This document shows, piece after piece, positions 43,269 through 51,690 of a stretch of 64,000 nt of DNA. Under the pieces are notes generated by a model that was given only the letters and a program-made list of their open reading frames with translations, did no database searches and was not told the DNA's origin. Positions within the stretch are counted from its first letter, which is position 1. Each line of letters begins with the position of its first letter. Position numbers and translations under genes: made by a program. The stretch lies in assembly GCF_900108515.1 (NCBI RefSeq), contig NZ_FNWW01000006.1:62001-126000 (forward strand). Direction: 5' to 3'. This stretch comes from Halobacillus karajensis (GTDB lineage Bacteria > Bacillota > Bacilli > Bacillales > Halobacillaceae).

Positions 43269-43272
43269 TAGA

Positions 43273-43325
43273 GACGGCCCCGTTCTGTGGCTCTAGTGAT
43301 CCATAGAAAACGGGGCCGTTTTATT
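43273..43325 (+). terminator. Terminator after the GbsR-type gene
   Basis: ACGGCCCCGTT pairs with AACGGGGCCGT, with an inner stem TGTGG/CCATA-like, then TTTT. Confidence 0.85.
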
Positions 43326-43619
43326 TATTTCTCCGTTTGTTAAACGTATTTGGTCTATGTTGTATGAAAAGTCAACATCCCATGACCACGTGTACCGTGT
43401 TTTTTTATTGACGTCCGTTTTAAACTGGTTTCTGTGTCTCGTCTCTCGAGAGCTTCCCTAGAGAGCGTTTGCTTTTAGTATTGCTCCTAAGATTATCTTA
43501 ATGAACACAAGGTGTCCATACTTTTGTTTGGGTGATGTAGGTTTCCAAATGGAGCTTGTATCATATTTGGAACTTCTTACTCATAGACTAGACACAAAAG
43601 GAGCAGGGAGGATGGATTT
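43326..43619. other. Intergenic stretch with inverted repeat ahead of yhaL
   Basis: 294 bases without a gene. TTCCAAAT (43543-43550) and ATTTGGAA (43565-43572) form an 8-bp inverted repeat 40 bases before yhaL, a possible operator. Elsewhere nothing is supported. Confidence 0.45.
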
Positions 43620-43817
43620 ATGTTATTCGGACTTCCGATTTGGGTATTCTTGTGTATTGTATTTATATTCATAAGTGGGTATATGGCGATCCGAGCAATG
43701 AGAGCTGAACACCATTTAGAACAGGAACATATTGAGAGAGAAGGCCAAGTCTATTTGAAACGGATGGAACAGGAAAAAGAACGACGTGGGAAAAGGGATG
43801 CCATGATGTCAGAATGA
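43620..43817 (+). CDS. yhaL: Sporulation protein YhaL
   Basis: 65 residues. One N-terminal membrane helix (GLPIWVFLCIVFIFISGYMAI) and a charged helical tail rich in Glu, Arg and Lys, the YhaL pattern. Genus-wide, yhaL sits beside prsA and is expressed in sporulation in B. subtilis. GGGAGG precedes the ATG. Confidence 0.87.
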   Translation: MLFGLPIWVFLCIVFIFISGYMAIRAMRAEHHLEQEHIEREGQVYLKRMEQEKERRGKRDAMMSE

Positions 43818-43852
43818 AAGCCGGGTGAATGTTCACCCGGCTTTATTTTTTC
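43817..43852. terminator. Bidirectional terminator between yhaL and prsA
   Basis: AAAGCCGGGTGAA/TTCACCCGGCTTT stem with a one- to two-base loop, T-rich downstream on the plus strand. Confidence 0.88.
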
Positions 43853-43853
43853 T

Positions 43854-44810
43854 TTATTCTTCTTTCTTATCTTCTCCAGAATTTTCACCTCCAGAATTTT
43901 CATCCCCCGAATTTCCTTCTTCAGGAGCTGGGTTTTCTTCTGTTGGTGCTGGTTCTTTATCGAAGAGGCCTTCGAATTCATCTAGTTTCACATCGATGTC
44001 TGCTTCTTTCATAAGCTCATCCATTTTGCTCTGTAGCTCAGCTTGGTCAACTTTCTGACTAGTTAATGTACGCTTGATTTCATCTTTCTTATCTTCATAA
44101 GACTCAATGTCCTCTTTTTCACGTTTGTCTGTCACTTTGATAATGTGGTAACCGAACTGAGATTTGACTGGTTCACTTACTTTACCAGGCTCTAGTTCAT
44201 AAGCTTTATCTTCGAATTCCGGAACCATTTCCCCTGGTCCGAACCAGCCAAGTTTTCCACCCTGCTGTGCAGAACCATCAGAAGAATACTCCGCAGCTAG
44301 TTCTCCGAAGTCTTCCCCATCATCAATTTTTTGTTTTACCTCTTTTGCTGTTTCTTCATCAGAGACAAGGATGTGACTTGCCTGAACTTCTGTCTTCATA
44401 CGTTCGTAATAATTTTTCATTTCCTCTTCCGTCACTTCTATACCTTCAGAAGCAGCCTTTTCTTGGAGAAGGCTCATACGGACGGTTTCTTTGAACTCAT
44501 CTTCATTGGAAAACCCATTTTGTTGAAGGATCGTTTCAAAGTTATCCCCGTACTGTTCTTTGATTGTTTCAAGTTCTTTGTTGACTTCTTCGTCAGAAAC
44601 CTTGTAATTGTTCGCAAGAATTTCTTTCATGACAAGGGTTTGAAGGACCTGTTCCCCGTATTGAGATTTCAACTCTTCATAAAATTCTTCCTTGGTGACT
44701 TCTCCATCTTTTGTTTCGACTACAGGTTCGGATTCATCCGCATTTGAAGAACATGCCGATAGTGTAAAGACACTTGCAGCAAGTGCAGCAGTGATGGCTA
44801 TTTTTTTCAT
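43854..44810 (-). CDS. prsA: Foldase lipoprotein PrsA (parvulin PPIase)
   Basis: 318 residues. Lipoprotein signal with lipobox LSAC (Cys20). A chaperone-like N-terminal region (DEEVNKELETIKEQYGDNFE), then the parvulin domain (~150-240) with VQASHILVSDEETAKE, GKLGWFGPGEMVPEFEDKA and FGYHIIKVTDK, and a C-terminal tail of Glu, Asn, Gly repeats (~290-318). Assists folding of secreted proteins outside the membrane. Strongly acidic, as expected for a halophile. AGGAG precedes the ATG. Confidence 0.96.
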   Translation of the reverse strand: MKKIAITAALAASVFTLSACSSNADESEPVVETKDGEVTKEEFYEELKSQYGEQVLQTLVMKEILANNYKVSDEEVNKELETIKEQYGDNFETILQQNGFSNEDEFKETVRMSLLQEKAASEGIEVTEEEMKNYYERMKTEVQASHILVSDEETAKEVKQKIDDGEDFGELAAEYSSDGSAQQGGKLGWFGPGEMVPEFEDKAYELEPGKVSEPVKSQFGYHIIKVTDKREKEDIESYEDKKDEIKRTLTSQKVDQAELQSKMDELMKEADIDVKLDEFEGLFDKEPAPTEENPAPEEGNSGDENSGGENSGEDKKEE

Positions 44811-44949
44811 AATCCTGACACTCCTAAAAACTTAATATGATTTTTTCGTGACGTAGAGATTTGCTCACAGCCTATCAGTAAATATAACACATTATGTAGG
44901 AGTTATTCTATACTGAGATGTGAAAATATAACAATACATAAAACAGTAT

Positions 44950-44980
44950 AGAAAAAACAGGCCAACAACGGCCTGTTCAT
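44950..44980 (-). terminator. Terminator of the 60-residue membrane protein gene
   Basis: AACAGGCC/GGCCTGTT stem (44956-44963 with 44970-44977), T run on the minus strand. Confidence 0.75.
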
Positions 44981-44981
44981 T

Positions 44982-45164
44982 TTACAGTGTATTAAGGACT
45001 TCCACATAAGAAGATATCAGTAAGATTGTAATGAGTACATTTATTGTTCGGAAAACACGCGTTTGTTTTTCGTTCGACATCTTCGTTTTTGTGCATAAGG
45101 AATGTGTGAGTGAGTTAAACACGAATAAAATGACGAGCGCGTACAAGCTGAATCCAAATGCCAT
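44982..45164 (-). CDS. Small membrane protein (60 residues)
   Basis: ATG 45164 follows AAAGGAGGTAC. Two hydrophobic helices (~3-20 and ~40-58) around a Lys-rich loop (CTKTKMSNEKQTR). It lies between prsA and the YhaJ-like gene, the place of yhaK in B. subtilis, but I cannot confirm similarity. Function unknown. Confidence 0.68.
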   Translation of the reverse strand: MAFGFSLYALVILFVFNSLTHSLCTKTKMSNEKQTRVFRTINVLITILLISSYVEVLNTL

Positions 45165-45383
45165 GTTGGTACCTCCTTTATTCCCTATGAAACTACTCTA
45201 TCAAAATTTGGGTGGATTGAACAGAAAAAACGGGTTGGAATTAATGGATCGATCAAAAAAGTTCCCAAACTATATATCCCAGTCAAATAAATCTTTGAAA
45301 TAAAGCAAAAGACTGGAGGTGAATGGTATGACCTTTTTATAATAAAGCGTGTAGTCCAACCTGTTGTTAAGTGGAAAAAGAGA

Positions 45384-45413
45384 AAAGCAACGTTCATTTT
45401 GAACGTTGCTTTC
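45384..45413 (-). terminator. Terminator of the DUF3267 gene
   Basis: AAAGCAACGTTC/GAACGTTGCTTT stem (45384-45395 with 45401-45412). Confidence 0.75.
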
Positions 45414-45965
45414 TTAAGCTTTAGGTTGATGGATTAAAATATCGTAGCCGTCTTTTGCATTTTCAATTAAACATTTTTTCGGCGCTTTTGCGAAATAGTT
45501 CAGATATAAGAAATCTGAAAACGAGAGTCCGATATTCACAGACGCAAAGAGTACTAGATAAGCAAAATAATGAGGGAAGACATAACCCATGATGAGGGCA
45601 GGGACAGTGATTAATAAAGTCGGTGCCATAGCCATCATGATGGATGTCTTTTTCGATAATTTCGACTTACATTGATAGGTGAACGTCGGAACACATCGTT
45701 TTCTAAATTTAAATTTCACACGAAGTCGTTTATAACTCAGCATTAAAGGCAACATATGCATCAGTCGGTGCATCGATGGCAGGAAGAACAAGATGACCAA
45801 CAATGGCAGAAAGCCATGGTCATTCATTTCATGCGTACCGTGGATCATGGAATACGGTAGATACAGAATTAGAAATGCTAACAATCCTGTAAGAAATGAC
45901 ATAAGGTATACTCGGTTCAGACCGAATTCTTTATTGATGTTCACTGTTTTCCAGCAGTTCATCAT
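45414..45965 (-). CDS. yhaJ: DUF3267-like membrane protein (YhaJ position)
   Basis: 183 residues, four hydrophobic segments. DUF3267 proteins are putative membrane zincins with HExxH; here the matching segment reads PSMHRLMHMLP, so the catalytic Glu is replaced by Arg while both His remain. The C-terminal half carries NIGLSFSDFLYLNYFAKAP, common to the family. Located as yhaJ is in B. subtilis, upstream of prsA. Role unknown. GGGGGG precedes the ATG. Confidence 0.65.
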   Translation of the reverse strand: MMNCWKTVNINKEFGLNRVYLMSFLTGLLAFLILYLPYSMIHGTHEMNDHGFLPLLVILFFLPSMHRLMHMLPLMLSYKRLRVKFKFRKRCVPTFTYQCKSKLSKKTSIMMAMAPTLLITVPALIMGYVFPHYFAYLVLFASVNIGLSFSDFLYLNYFAKAPKKCLIENAKDGYDILIHQPKA

Positions 45966-46194
45966 AAGAATCCCCCCCTTACAACAAAAAATACTGTGAA
46001 TTTATTATAAATATCGATATGATAGTAGTACGATTCATCCATTTATTTGTTTGGCACAAGACGAATAATAGTATGTTTGAAACGAAAAAGCAATAGTTTT
46101 TTCGTAAAAAAAACACTTGCTTTTTTTGCTTTTATAAGAAGACCTTTGAAACGTTGATATGACAAGGGTGATGACAGGTTGTGGAGGGAGTAGT

Positions 46195-46527
46195 TTGGAG
46201 AAAGAAAATCATTGTGAGACCTTTACATTCCAATTGAAATTATTACTCGATGTCGAGGAAATGAAGAAATACCCGTTTACAAAATTAATTATCGAAAAAA
46301 ATGTAACGGAAAAGGAATATCAGCATACATTGTGCCTGCTGAAAGAGTTAAATCACCGATATGAAGAGGATATGGAGAGTGGATTGATTGACCATTCCTC
46401 TTTATTGCTTCACTTTGCCGGCATGCTTTGTTATAAGCTTCCTATAAATGAAACGCTCTGTGCTTTGCATCAGGAAGGTTTTTATTTAGAATTAACCGAG
46501 CAATTGATTTCCTATTCTCATAGATAA
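46195..46527 (+). CDS. yhaI: DUF1878 protein YhaI
   Basis: 110 residues from TTG 46195, seven bases after GGAGGG; the ATG at 46159 has no site. All-helical, soluble: QLKLLLDVEEMKKYPFTKLIIEKNVTEKEYQHTLCLLKELN, matching the compact YhaI/DUF1878 fold. Synteny between prsA-yhaJ and hpr supports it. Function unknown. Confidence 0.85.
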   Translation: MEKENHCETFTFQLKLLLDVEEMKKYPFTKLIIEKNVTEKEYQHTLCLLKELNHRYEEDMESGLIDHSSLLLHFAGMLCYKLPINETLCALHQEGFYLELTEQLISYSHR

Positions 46528-46565
46528 AAACCCTTTCCAGTTGTGTTCTTGGAAAGGGTTTTTAT
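46526..46565 (+). terminator. Terminator of yhaI
   Basis: AAAAACCCTTTCCA/TGGAAAGGGTTTTT stem, nine- to ten-base loop. Confidence 0.85.
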
Positions 46566-46585
46566 CAGGTGGAGAATGATAGGGT

Positions 46586-47060
46586 TTAGAATAGGATCCA
46601 TGTTCTACCAGGTAGTTGGTTCCTTATTGTTATCCGAGCTGGCTCCATAGTTTCCTCTTCCATGTTTTCTAAAGAACGTTCTAAAATTCCCATGTATGGA
46701 TCCCCGTAAATTTCTTTTCATGCGTATGGATAAAACCTGGACCGACGGAGGTTTGCCATACACTTCTGTCATAGGCAGGACGCCTCAGTTCTCCTCAGGA
46801 TATGTTCATGCGGTATGTCAAGAAGCTCATCTCCTCCTGTTGTTCATTCTATATAGGTGTTTCTTTCCACTTAGAAAATGGAAGGCTATAGAAACATGTT
46901 ACATATTATAGGGGTTTCGGAAATGGTAGCTCCGGTGAAATGATAAGCCATCCATAAGATATGGTTATTGAACTTTTAATTTGAGAGGCTTGATCCATTT
47001 CTGCAGTCCTATTCAATGACTATCCTAAGTCTTTGGATAGTTGATGAAGTCATATTGAAA
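46586..47060 (-). pseudogene. scoC: Decayed hpr (scoC) transition-state regulator gene
   Basis: On the minus strand, in order but in several frames: QLSK (start region), QKWIKP, HILWMAYHFTGATISE, GVLPMTEVYGKPP, SIRMK + EIYGDPYMGILERSLEN. They match Hpr/ScoC: LSKALWKSIEKDWQQWLKP, HHILWIAYQLNGASISE, GSQPLYHLFGKFPE and IRHIYGDDFMEIFETSLTN. Several stops and at least one extra A (between SIRMK and EIYGD) break the frame. hpr lies in this place, after yhaI, in B. subtilis. The MarR-type repressor of proteases and sporulation is therefore missing here unless another copy exists. Confidence 0.82.
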
Positions 47061-47110
47061 CCTTTATCTTTCCTTGTACCTCTCCCTCATTTCTATCCTT
47101 CTTATAGGGA

Positions 47111-47632
47111 TTATTCAGAAGAAGGATGATCAGGCTCAAGGCTTTTGAAAGCTTCCGCAATCCTTTCTTGGAAAAGGATCATATCCTCCATACGTCGATA
47201 GAGCGCATCTGCTCGATCCATTTCTTTTTGGTTCGAATAGTGCTGAACATTATTTTTTAAGTGTTCCTCCATGTTTTTTAGTGCGGTTCTTTGGTCACGA
47301 GCAGCTGTCAGCCATTTCTGAATATAGGAGGTCATGAAATTTTTGTATAGATTCTCATTGGCCTGATAGAGGTCTTTTCGGAATCCTTTCTTCCATACCC
47401 GTTCTACAAGCCCCTGCTCTAACAAACTACGTACTCCAGTGCTCATAGAAGTTTTACTTTTTCCTAGTACCTCGCTCATTTCATCTAAAGTCATAGGTCC
47501 ACCCTGTATGTATAGTGTGACCAATAGGCGGGCATCGGATGGGGTAAGTCCGAACATTTCCAAAGTCTTAGAGAATTCGTGGATGACTTTCGTATGTATA
47601 TTTTCAAGGAAATGGTGGTCTTTTACTACCAT
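47111..47632 (-). CDS. GbsR/OpuAR-type transcriptional regulator
   Basis: 173 residues from ATG 47632, five bases after AAGGAGG; the longer frame to 47668 is rejected. Winged helix YIQGGPMTLDEMSEVLGKSKTSMSTGVRSLLEQGLVERVWKKGFRKDLY, the GbsR-family core, and a helical C-terminus. Divergent from opuA with two palindromes between. By position it is the likely repressor or sensor for opuA, like OpcR/GbsR in Bacillus; effector (choline, betaine or salt) not visible. Confidence 0.87.
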   Translation of the reverse strand: MVVKDHHFLENIHTKVIHEFSKTLEMFGLTPSDARLLVTLYIQGGPMTLDEMSEVLGKSKTSMSTGVRSLLEQGLVERVWKKGFRKDLYQANENLYKNFMTSYIQKWLTAARDQRTALKNMEEHLKNNVQHYSNQKEMDRADALYRRMEDMILFQERIAEAFKSLEPDHPSSE

Positions 47633-47759
47633 AAGATCCTCCTTATCCATAAAGTTTATGTATAACATACTATAAATAGAATATTTTAAAAAACGAATGA
47701 AAGGGCTTTAATAAGAAGGTATTTAAAGGAAATAGGCGTATTTCACTCCTTAAATCTTA

Positions 47760-47775
47760 TACAGTTTTAACTGTA
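47760..47775. promoter_or_regulatory. Palindromic candidate operator between gbsR-type gene and opuA
   Basis: TACAGTTTTAACTGTA: perfect 7-bp arms with a two-base centre, in the divergent promoter region. Fits a dimeric winged-helix repressor. Confidence 0.45.
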
Positions 47776-47833
47776 CATAATTTTTGTACTTGATTAATAG
47801 TTTTTATCGTTTGAACTTTATGTTACATATGGG

Positions 47834-47846
47834 TTACATTATGTAA
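47834..47846. promoter_or_regulatory. Second palindrome in the opuA promoter region
   Basis: TTACATTATGTAA, a perfect 13-base palindrome; GTTACAT also occurs 11 bases upstream as a direct repeat (47822-47828). Possible operator or part of the opuA promoter. Confidence 0.35.
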
Positions 47847-47918
47847 GGTGGCTGATTAAGTACGCAAATAAAAGCAGCAAAACGTACCCATAATAAACAA
47901 AAAGAAGAGGTGAGCGAC

Positions 47919-49121
47919 TTGCCGATCATTCAAGTAAAGAACTTATCGAAGATCTTCGGTAAGAATGCCAAAAAGGCGACTAAATACTTAGATGAGGGTT
48001 TAACAAAAGAAGAAATCCTTGAGAAGACAGGTAATACTGTCGGGGTTAACCGCGCTTCATTTGATGTAGAAGAAGGGGAAATTTTCGTCATCATGGGATT
48101 GTCCGGGAGTGGAAAATCCACCCTCGTACGATTGATTAACCGGTTGATCGAGCCTACTGAAGGAAGTGTCTTCATTGACGATCAGGACCTTGCAAAGATG
48201 GACAGTAAAGCATTACGGAGTGTTCGTCGCCAAAAGTTAAGCATGGTGTTCCAACGGTTCGGTCTTTTTCCGCACCGAACCGTACTGGAAAATGCAGAAT
48301 TTGGTCTTGAAGTACAAGGAATAGATAAGAAGGAACGTCAAGAGAGTGCAAAAAAATCATTAGAAATGGTTGGATTGGGAGGATACATTCATCAATTTCC
48401 TGGCCAACTTTCAGGTGGTATGCAACAACGTGTTGGCTTGGCGCGAGCATTAGCGAACGATCCGGAAGTTCTACTAATGGACGAAGCCTTTTCTGCATTA
48501 GATCCATTAATTCGTAAAGAAATGCAGGATGAATTGTTGGAACTTCAGGAATCCATGAAAAAGACCATTCTTTTTATTACTCACGATCTTGATGAAGCAT
48601 TAAGGATTGGTGACCGTATAGCACTAATGAAGGATGGACGGATTGTTCAAATCGGCACACCAGAAGAAATTCTTGTTAATCCGGCTAATGAGTATGTAGA
48701 AAAGTTTGTGGAGGATGTTGATCGCTCCAAAGTACTCACAGCAGAAAACATTATGAAGCGACCGGAAACCGTAGATATACAAAAACATGGTCCGCGTACA
48801 GCCCTTGAACGGATGCGTAAAGAAGGGCTTTCAAGTATTTATGTGACCGATGCAAAAAGAAATCTCCATGGATATGTAACGGCGGACGATGTTTCTTCTG
48901 CTGTGAAGCAAGGGACCGACCATTTGAAAGGCATCCTTCGTACGGATGTTCCTAAGGTGGATCTTCAAACACCGATGCAGGAAATTTTCGATATCATTCA
49001 TGACGCTCCTGTCCCAGTCGCTGTTGTCGAGGACGGGAAATTGAAGGGGATTATCGTTAGAGGAGCCGTTCTGGCGGCTTTAGCGGGAAGCGAGGTGAAT
49101 CTAAATGGACTTAATTCCTAA
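47919..49121 (+). CDS. opuAA: Glycine betaine ABC transporter ATPase OpuAA
   Basis: 400 residues from TTG 47919, eight bases after GAAGAGG; the GTG at 47910 overlaps that site. Walker [10 protein letters not shown], signature [10 protein letters not shown], Walker [14 protein letters not shown] and ITHDLDEA. The C-terminal ~130 residues contain a CBS-domain pair ([32 protein letters not shown]), which in OpuA senses ionic strength and c-di-AMP. Energises betaine uptake for osmotic protection. Its stop overlaps opuAB. Confidence 0.95.
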   Translation: MPIIQVKNLSKIFGKNAKKATKYLDEGLTKEEILEKTGNTVGVNRASFDVEEGEIFVIMGLSGSGKSTLVRLINRLIEPTEGSVFIDDQDLAKMDSKALRSVRRQKLSMVFQRFGLFPHRTVLENAEFGLEVQGIDKKERQESAKKSLEMVGLGGYIHQFPGQLSGGMQQRVGLARALANDPEVLLMDEAFSALDPLIRKEMQDELLELQESMKKTILFITHDLDEALRIGDRIALMKDGRIVQIGTPEEILVNPANEYVEKFVEDVDRSKVLTAENIMKRPETVDIQKHGPRTALERMRKEGLSSIYVTDAKRNLHGYVTADDVSSAVKQGTDHLKGILRTDVPKVDLQTPMQEIFDIIHDAPVPVAVVEDGKLKGIIVRGAVLAALAGSEVNLNGLNS

Positions 49122-49953
49122 ACTGCCGGTCGCTGAGTGGATAGATGCAGCAACCAAATGGACGACGAATACATTTGGATTTTTATTTGATTTTATTAAA
49201 AATGACTTTGGTGACTTTATTGAAATCGTAGCTGAAGATTGGTTGATGGCCATTCCAATCTGGTTGTTTATTGTAATCGTTGGTGTGTTAGCTTTCATAG
49301 CTTCTGGAAAACGTTTAGGATTGACAGCCTTTTCGGTCATAGGTCTTTGGTTTATTTCGAACCAAGAACTTTGGGAAGAACTAATGAACACCTTTACCCT
49401 CGTTATTTTTGCGAGTCTTATATCGGTCATCATCGGGGTGCCTTTCGGAATATGGATGGCCAAAAGTAGAACAGTCGAAAAAATTCTAACACCGGTGCTC
49501 GATTTCATGCAGACGATGCCGGCATTCGTTTATTTAATACCGGCTGTTGCCTTTTTCAGTATTGGTATGGTTCCAGGTGTGTTTGCATCTGTCATCTTTG
49601 CAACACCACCGACCGTGCGTTTTACGAACCTTGGAATTCGTCAAGTGTCCCATGAATTAATTGAAGCATCTGATTCATTTGGAACGACGGGGACGCAAAA
49701 GCTGTTTAAGGTACAGCTTCCAATGGCTAAAAAGACGATTATGGCAGGGATTAACCAAACCGTCATGCTTGCTTTATCCATGGTTGTTATTGCATCCATG
49801 ATTGGTGCAAAAGGACTTGGACAAACCGTTATAACCGGGCTTCAGCGTGCGGAGGTTGGTACAGGTTTCGTTGCCGGCTTGGGCATTGTAATTCTTGCGA
49901 TTATTATTGATCGCTTCACACAAAACCTGAACACCCAGCGTGGTGAACAGTAA
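49105..49953 (+). CDS. opuAB: Glycine betaine ABC transporter permease OpuAB
   Basis: 282 residues with about seven membrane helices. The start overlaps opuAA by 17 bases. The EAA loop [26 protein letters not shown], contact site for the ATPase, is present. Forms the translocation pore of the betaine importer. Confidence 0.94.
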   Translation: MDLIPKLPVAEWIDAATKWTTNTFGFLFDFIKNDFGDFIEIVAEDWLMAIPIWLFIVIVGVLAFIASGKRLGLTAFSVIGLWFISNQELWEELMNTFTLVIFASLISVIIGVPFGIWMAKSRTVEKILTPVLDFMQTMPAFVYLIPAVAFFSIGMVPGVFASVIFATPPTVRFTNLGIRQVSHELIEASDSFGTTGTQKLFKVQLPMAKKTIMAGINQTVMLALSMVVIASMIGAKGLGQTVITGLQRAEVGTGFVAGLGIVILAIIIDRFTQNLNTQRGEQ

Positions 49954-50018
49954 GAATCGATAGGAAAGGGGCTTTTTGCCTCTTTTACTATATCATTTAC
50001 AAAAGGGGAGAGGTTTAC

Positions 50019-50954
50019 ATGTTTAATTGGAAACGTTTCGGTATGGTAGCCGGGCTATCTTTAACACTTGTAGCAGCAGGTTGTGGATCTTCTGAGGATG
50101 AAGGTTCTGAAACAACTGGAAACAACAGTGAGGATGGGGCTACGTCTGAAATAAACTACGGGGAAGAAATGGGTTATGAAATTACAGGGATTGAAGCTGG
50201 TGCTGGTGTTGTAGGATCTGCTGAAACAGCAACAGAAGAATATGAAAACCTAAGGGGTTGGGAAGTGTCCACATCTTCTTCAGGGGCGATGGCTACGGCA
50301 TTAGGGGAAGCCATTGAAAATGAAGAACCGATTGTCGTTACAGGATGGACCCCTCATTGGAAGTTCGCCAAATACGATTTGAAATATCTGGACGATCCAA
50401 AAGAAGTATTCGGTGGAGAAGAAGAAATCAAGACAATGGTTCGTCAGGGGCTTGAGGACGAAAAGCCAAACGCATATAAAATCTTAGACCAGTTTAACTG
50501 GGAGGCTTCTGACATGGAAGAAGTCATGCTTGAAATTTCTAATGGGACAAGCCCGGAAGAAGCAGCTCAAAACTGGATTGAGAACAACCAGGACAAAGTA
50601 GATTCTTGGACGGAAGGAACAGAAGAAGTAGATGATACAGAAGTTGAACTTGTGTACGTTAACTGGGATTCTGAAATTGCATCGACGAACGTTATCGCTG
50701 AAGTGATGAAAGAGCAAGGGTTTGATGTAACGATTACTCCTCTTGATAATGGACCAATGTGGGAATCCGTAGCGACAGGAGAAGTAACTGGCATGGTGGC
50801 GGCATGGTTGCCTGTAACCCACGGCGATCTTTATGAACAACATAAAGATCATGTAGAAGACCTGGGTGCCAATCTTGAAGGGGCTAAAATCGGCCTTGTT
50901 GTTCCTGAATATATGGACATTGATTCCATCGAAGATTTAGAAGCAGCTGAATAA
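50019..50954 (+). CDS. opuAC: Glycine betaine-binding lipoprotein OpuAC
   Basis: 311 residues. Lipoprotein signal with Cys22 in LVAAGC, a Glu/Ser/Asn linker, then the betaine-binding domain. Trp-containing motifs that form the aromatic cage are seen: VTGWTPHWKFAKYDLKYL, VYVNWDSEIAS and VAAWLPVTHGDLY. Anchored to the outer face of the membrane; feeds OpuAB. AAAGGGGAG precedes the ATG. Highly acidic. Confidence 0.95.
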   Translation: MFNWKRFGMVAGLSLTLVAAGCGSSEDEGSETTGNNSEDGATSEINYGEEMGYEITGIEAGAGVVGSAETATEEYENLRGWEVSTSSSGAMATALGEAIENEEPIVVTGWTPHWKFAKYDLKYLDDPKEVFGGEEEIKTMVRQGLEDEKPNAYKILDQFNWEASDMEEVMLEISNGTSPEEAAQNWIENNQDKVDSWTEGTEEVDDTEVELVYVNWDSEIASTNVIAEVMKEQGFDVTITPLDNGPMWESVATGEVTGMVAAWLPVTHGDLYEQHKDHVEDLGANLEGAKIGLVVPEYMDIDSIEDLEAAE

Positions 50955-50960
50955 GTAGCG

Positions 50961-51003
50961 AAAATAGCGTATAGGGAGATCTCCCTATACGCTATTTTTT
51001 TAA
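50961..51003 (+). terminator. Terminator of the opuA operon
   Basis: A 36-base perfect palindrome (AAATAGCGTATAGGGAGATCTCCC and so on) followed by T6. Confidence 0.93.
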
Positions 51004-51100
51004 GTCTACGAACTTATAAAAAATAGAAGGGGATCATAAGGGAAGGTGTTTGTTCTATTTACCCGCTTGAAACATACAAATAAAGAGGAGGACAACCAAA

Positions 51101-51124
51101 AAATCCCGCTTGAAGCGGGATTAT
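51101..51124 (-). terminator. Terminator of yhaH
   Basis: AATCCCGCTT/AAGCGGGATT stem with T6 on the minus strand. Confidence 0.8.
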
Positions 51125-51133
51125 AATGAAACA

Positions 51134-51541
51134 TTATTGGTGGTTAATGACTTCGTGACTTGGTTGGGTAGTAGGGGTGGTCTGCTCATCTTTTGCTTTC
51201 TCTTCAAGTTCTTTTAAACTTTCTTCAATCTGTTCTAAATATTTTTGGATGTTCTTTTGGTGAGGTTCGACTGTCCGCTTCCAGCTTTCTATGGAGGTTT
51301 TCACATCTTCAGAAAGCTCTTTGATCAATTCCGCTCCTTCTTTGGAAGTCTGGGTAATTTGATCTTTTAACTGCATTCCCTCTTCTTTTAAGCTGAGAAC
51401 GGTGGTTTTTAAGTTCTCGCTTTTCAATTTAGCGTTTTCCCTGAAATCACGGCCGGAAGATGGGGTGTTTAATAAGGTATAAGTTGCTCCGGCAATCCCT
51501 CCTACTAAAAAACCAAGGGCTAATGATTTTCCATTTGGCAT
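51134..51541 (-). CDS. yhaH: YtxH-domain protein YhaH
   Basis: 135 residues. One N-terminal Gly-rich membrane helix (SLALGFLVGGIAGATYTLLNTPSSG, the YtxH motif) and a long helical, charged tail forming a coiled coil (~40-120). B. subtilis YhaH is a general-stress-linked membrane protein at the same place, beside trpP. AAAGGAGAC precedes the ATG. Confidence 0.87.
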   Translation of the reverse strand: MPNGKSLALGFLVGGIAGATYTLLNTPSSGRDFRENAKLKSENLKTTVLSLKEEGMQLKDQITQTSKEGAELIKELSEDVKTSIESWKRTVEPHQKNIQKYLEQIEESLKELEEKAKDEQTTPTTQPSHEVINHQ

Positions 51542-51643
51542 ATCAGTCAGTCTCCTTTCGTATCGCTCTCTATTTTATATTTTCTCTTAATATGTATGAA
51601 TGAAACCTTAAAAACATAAAAAATTTCTTCTGTTCTGTAAAAC

Positions 51644-51676
51644 AAAGGCACTACATGTTATGATGTAGTGCCTTTG
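51644..51676 (-). terminator. Terminator of trpP
   Basis: AAAGGCACTACAT/ATGTAGTGCCTTT stem with a six-base loop. Confidence 0.8.
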
Positions 51677-51690
51677 ATGTCAGGAAAGGT

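Noticed and set aside
45328-45342. Tiny plus-strand frame MTFL with a good GGAGG site
   Set aside because: Nothing on the plus strand downstream to regulate before yhaI, no attenuator-like pairing; probably chance.
46696-46911. 71-codon plus-strand frame
   Set aside because: Antisense to the hpr remnant, no ribosome site.
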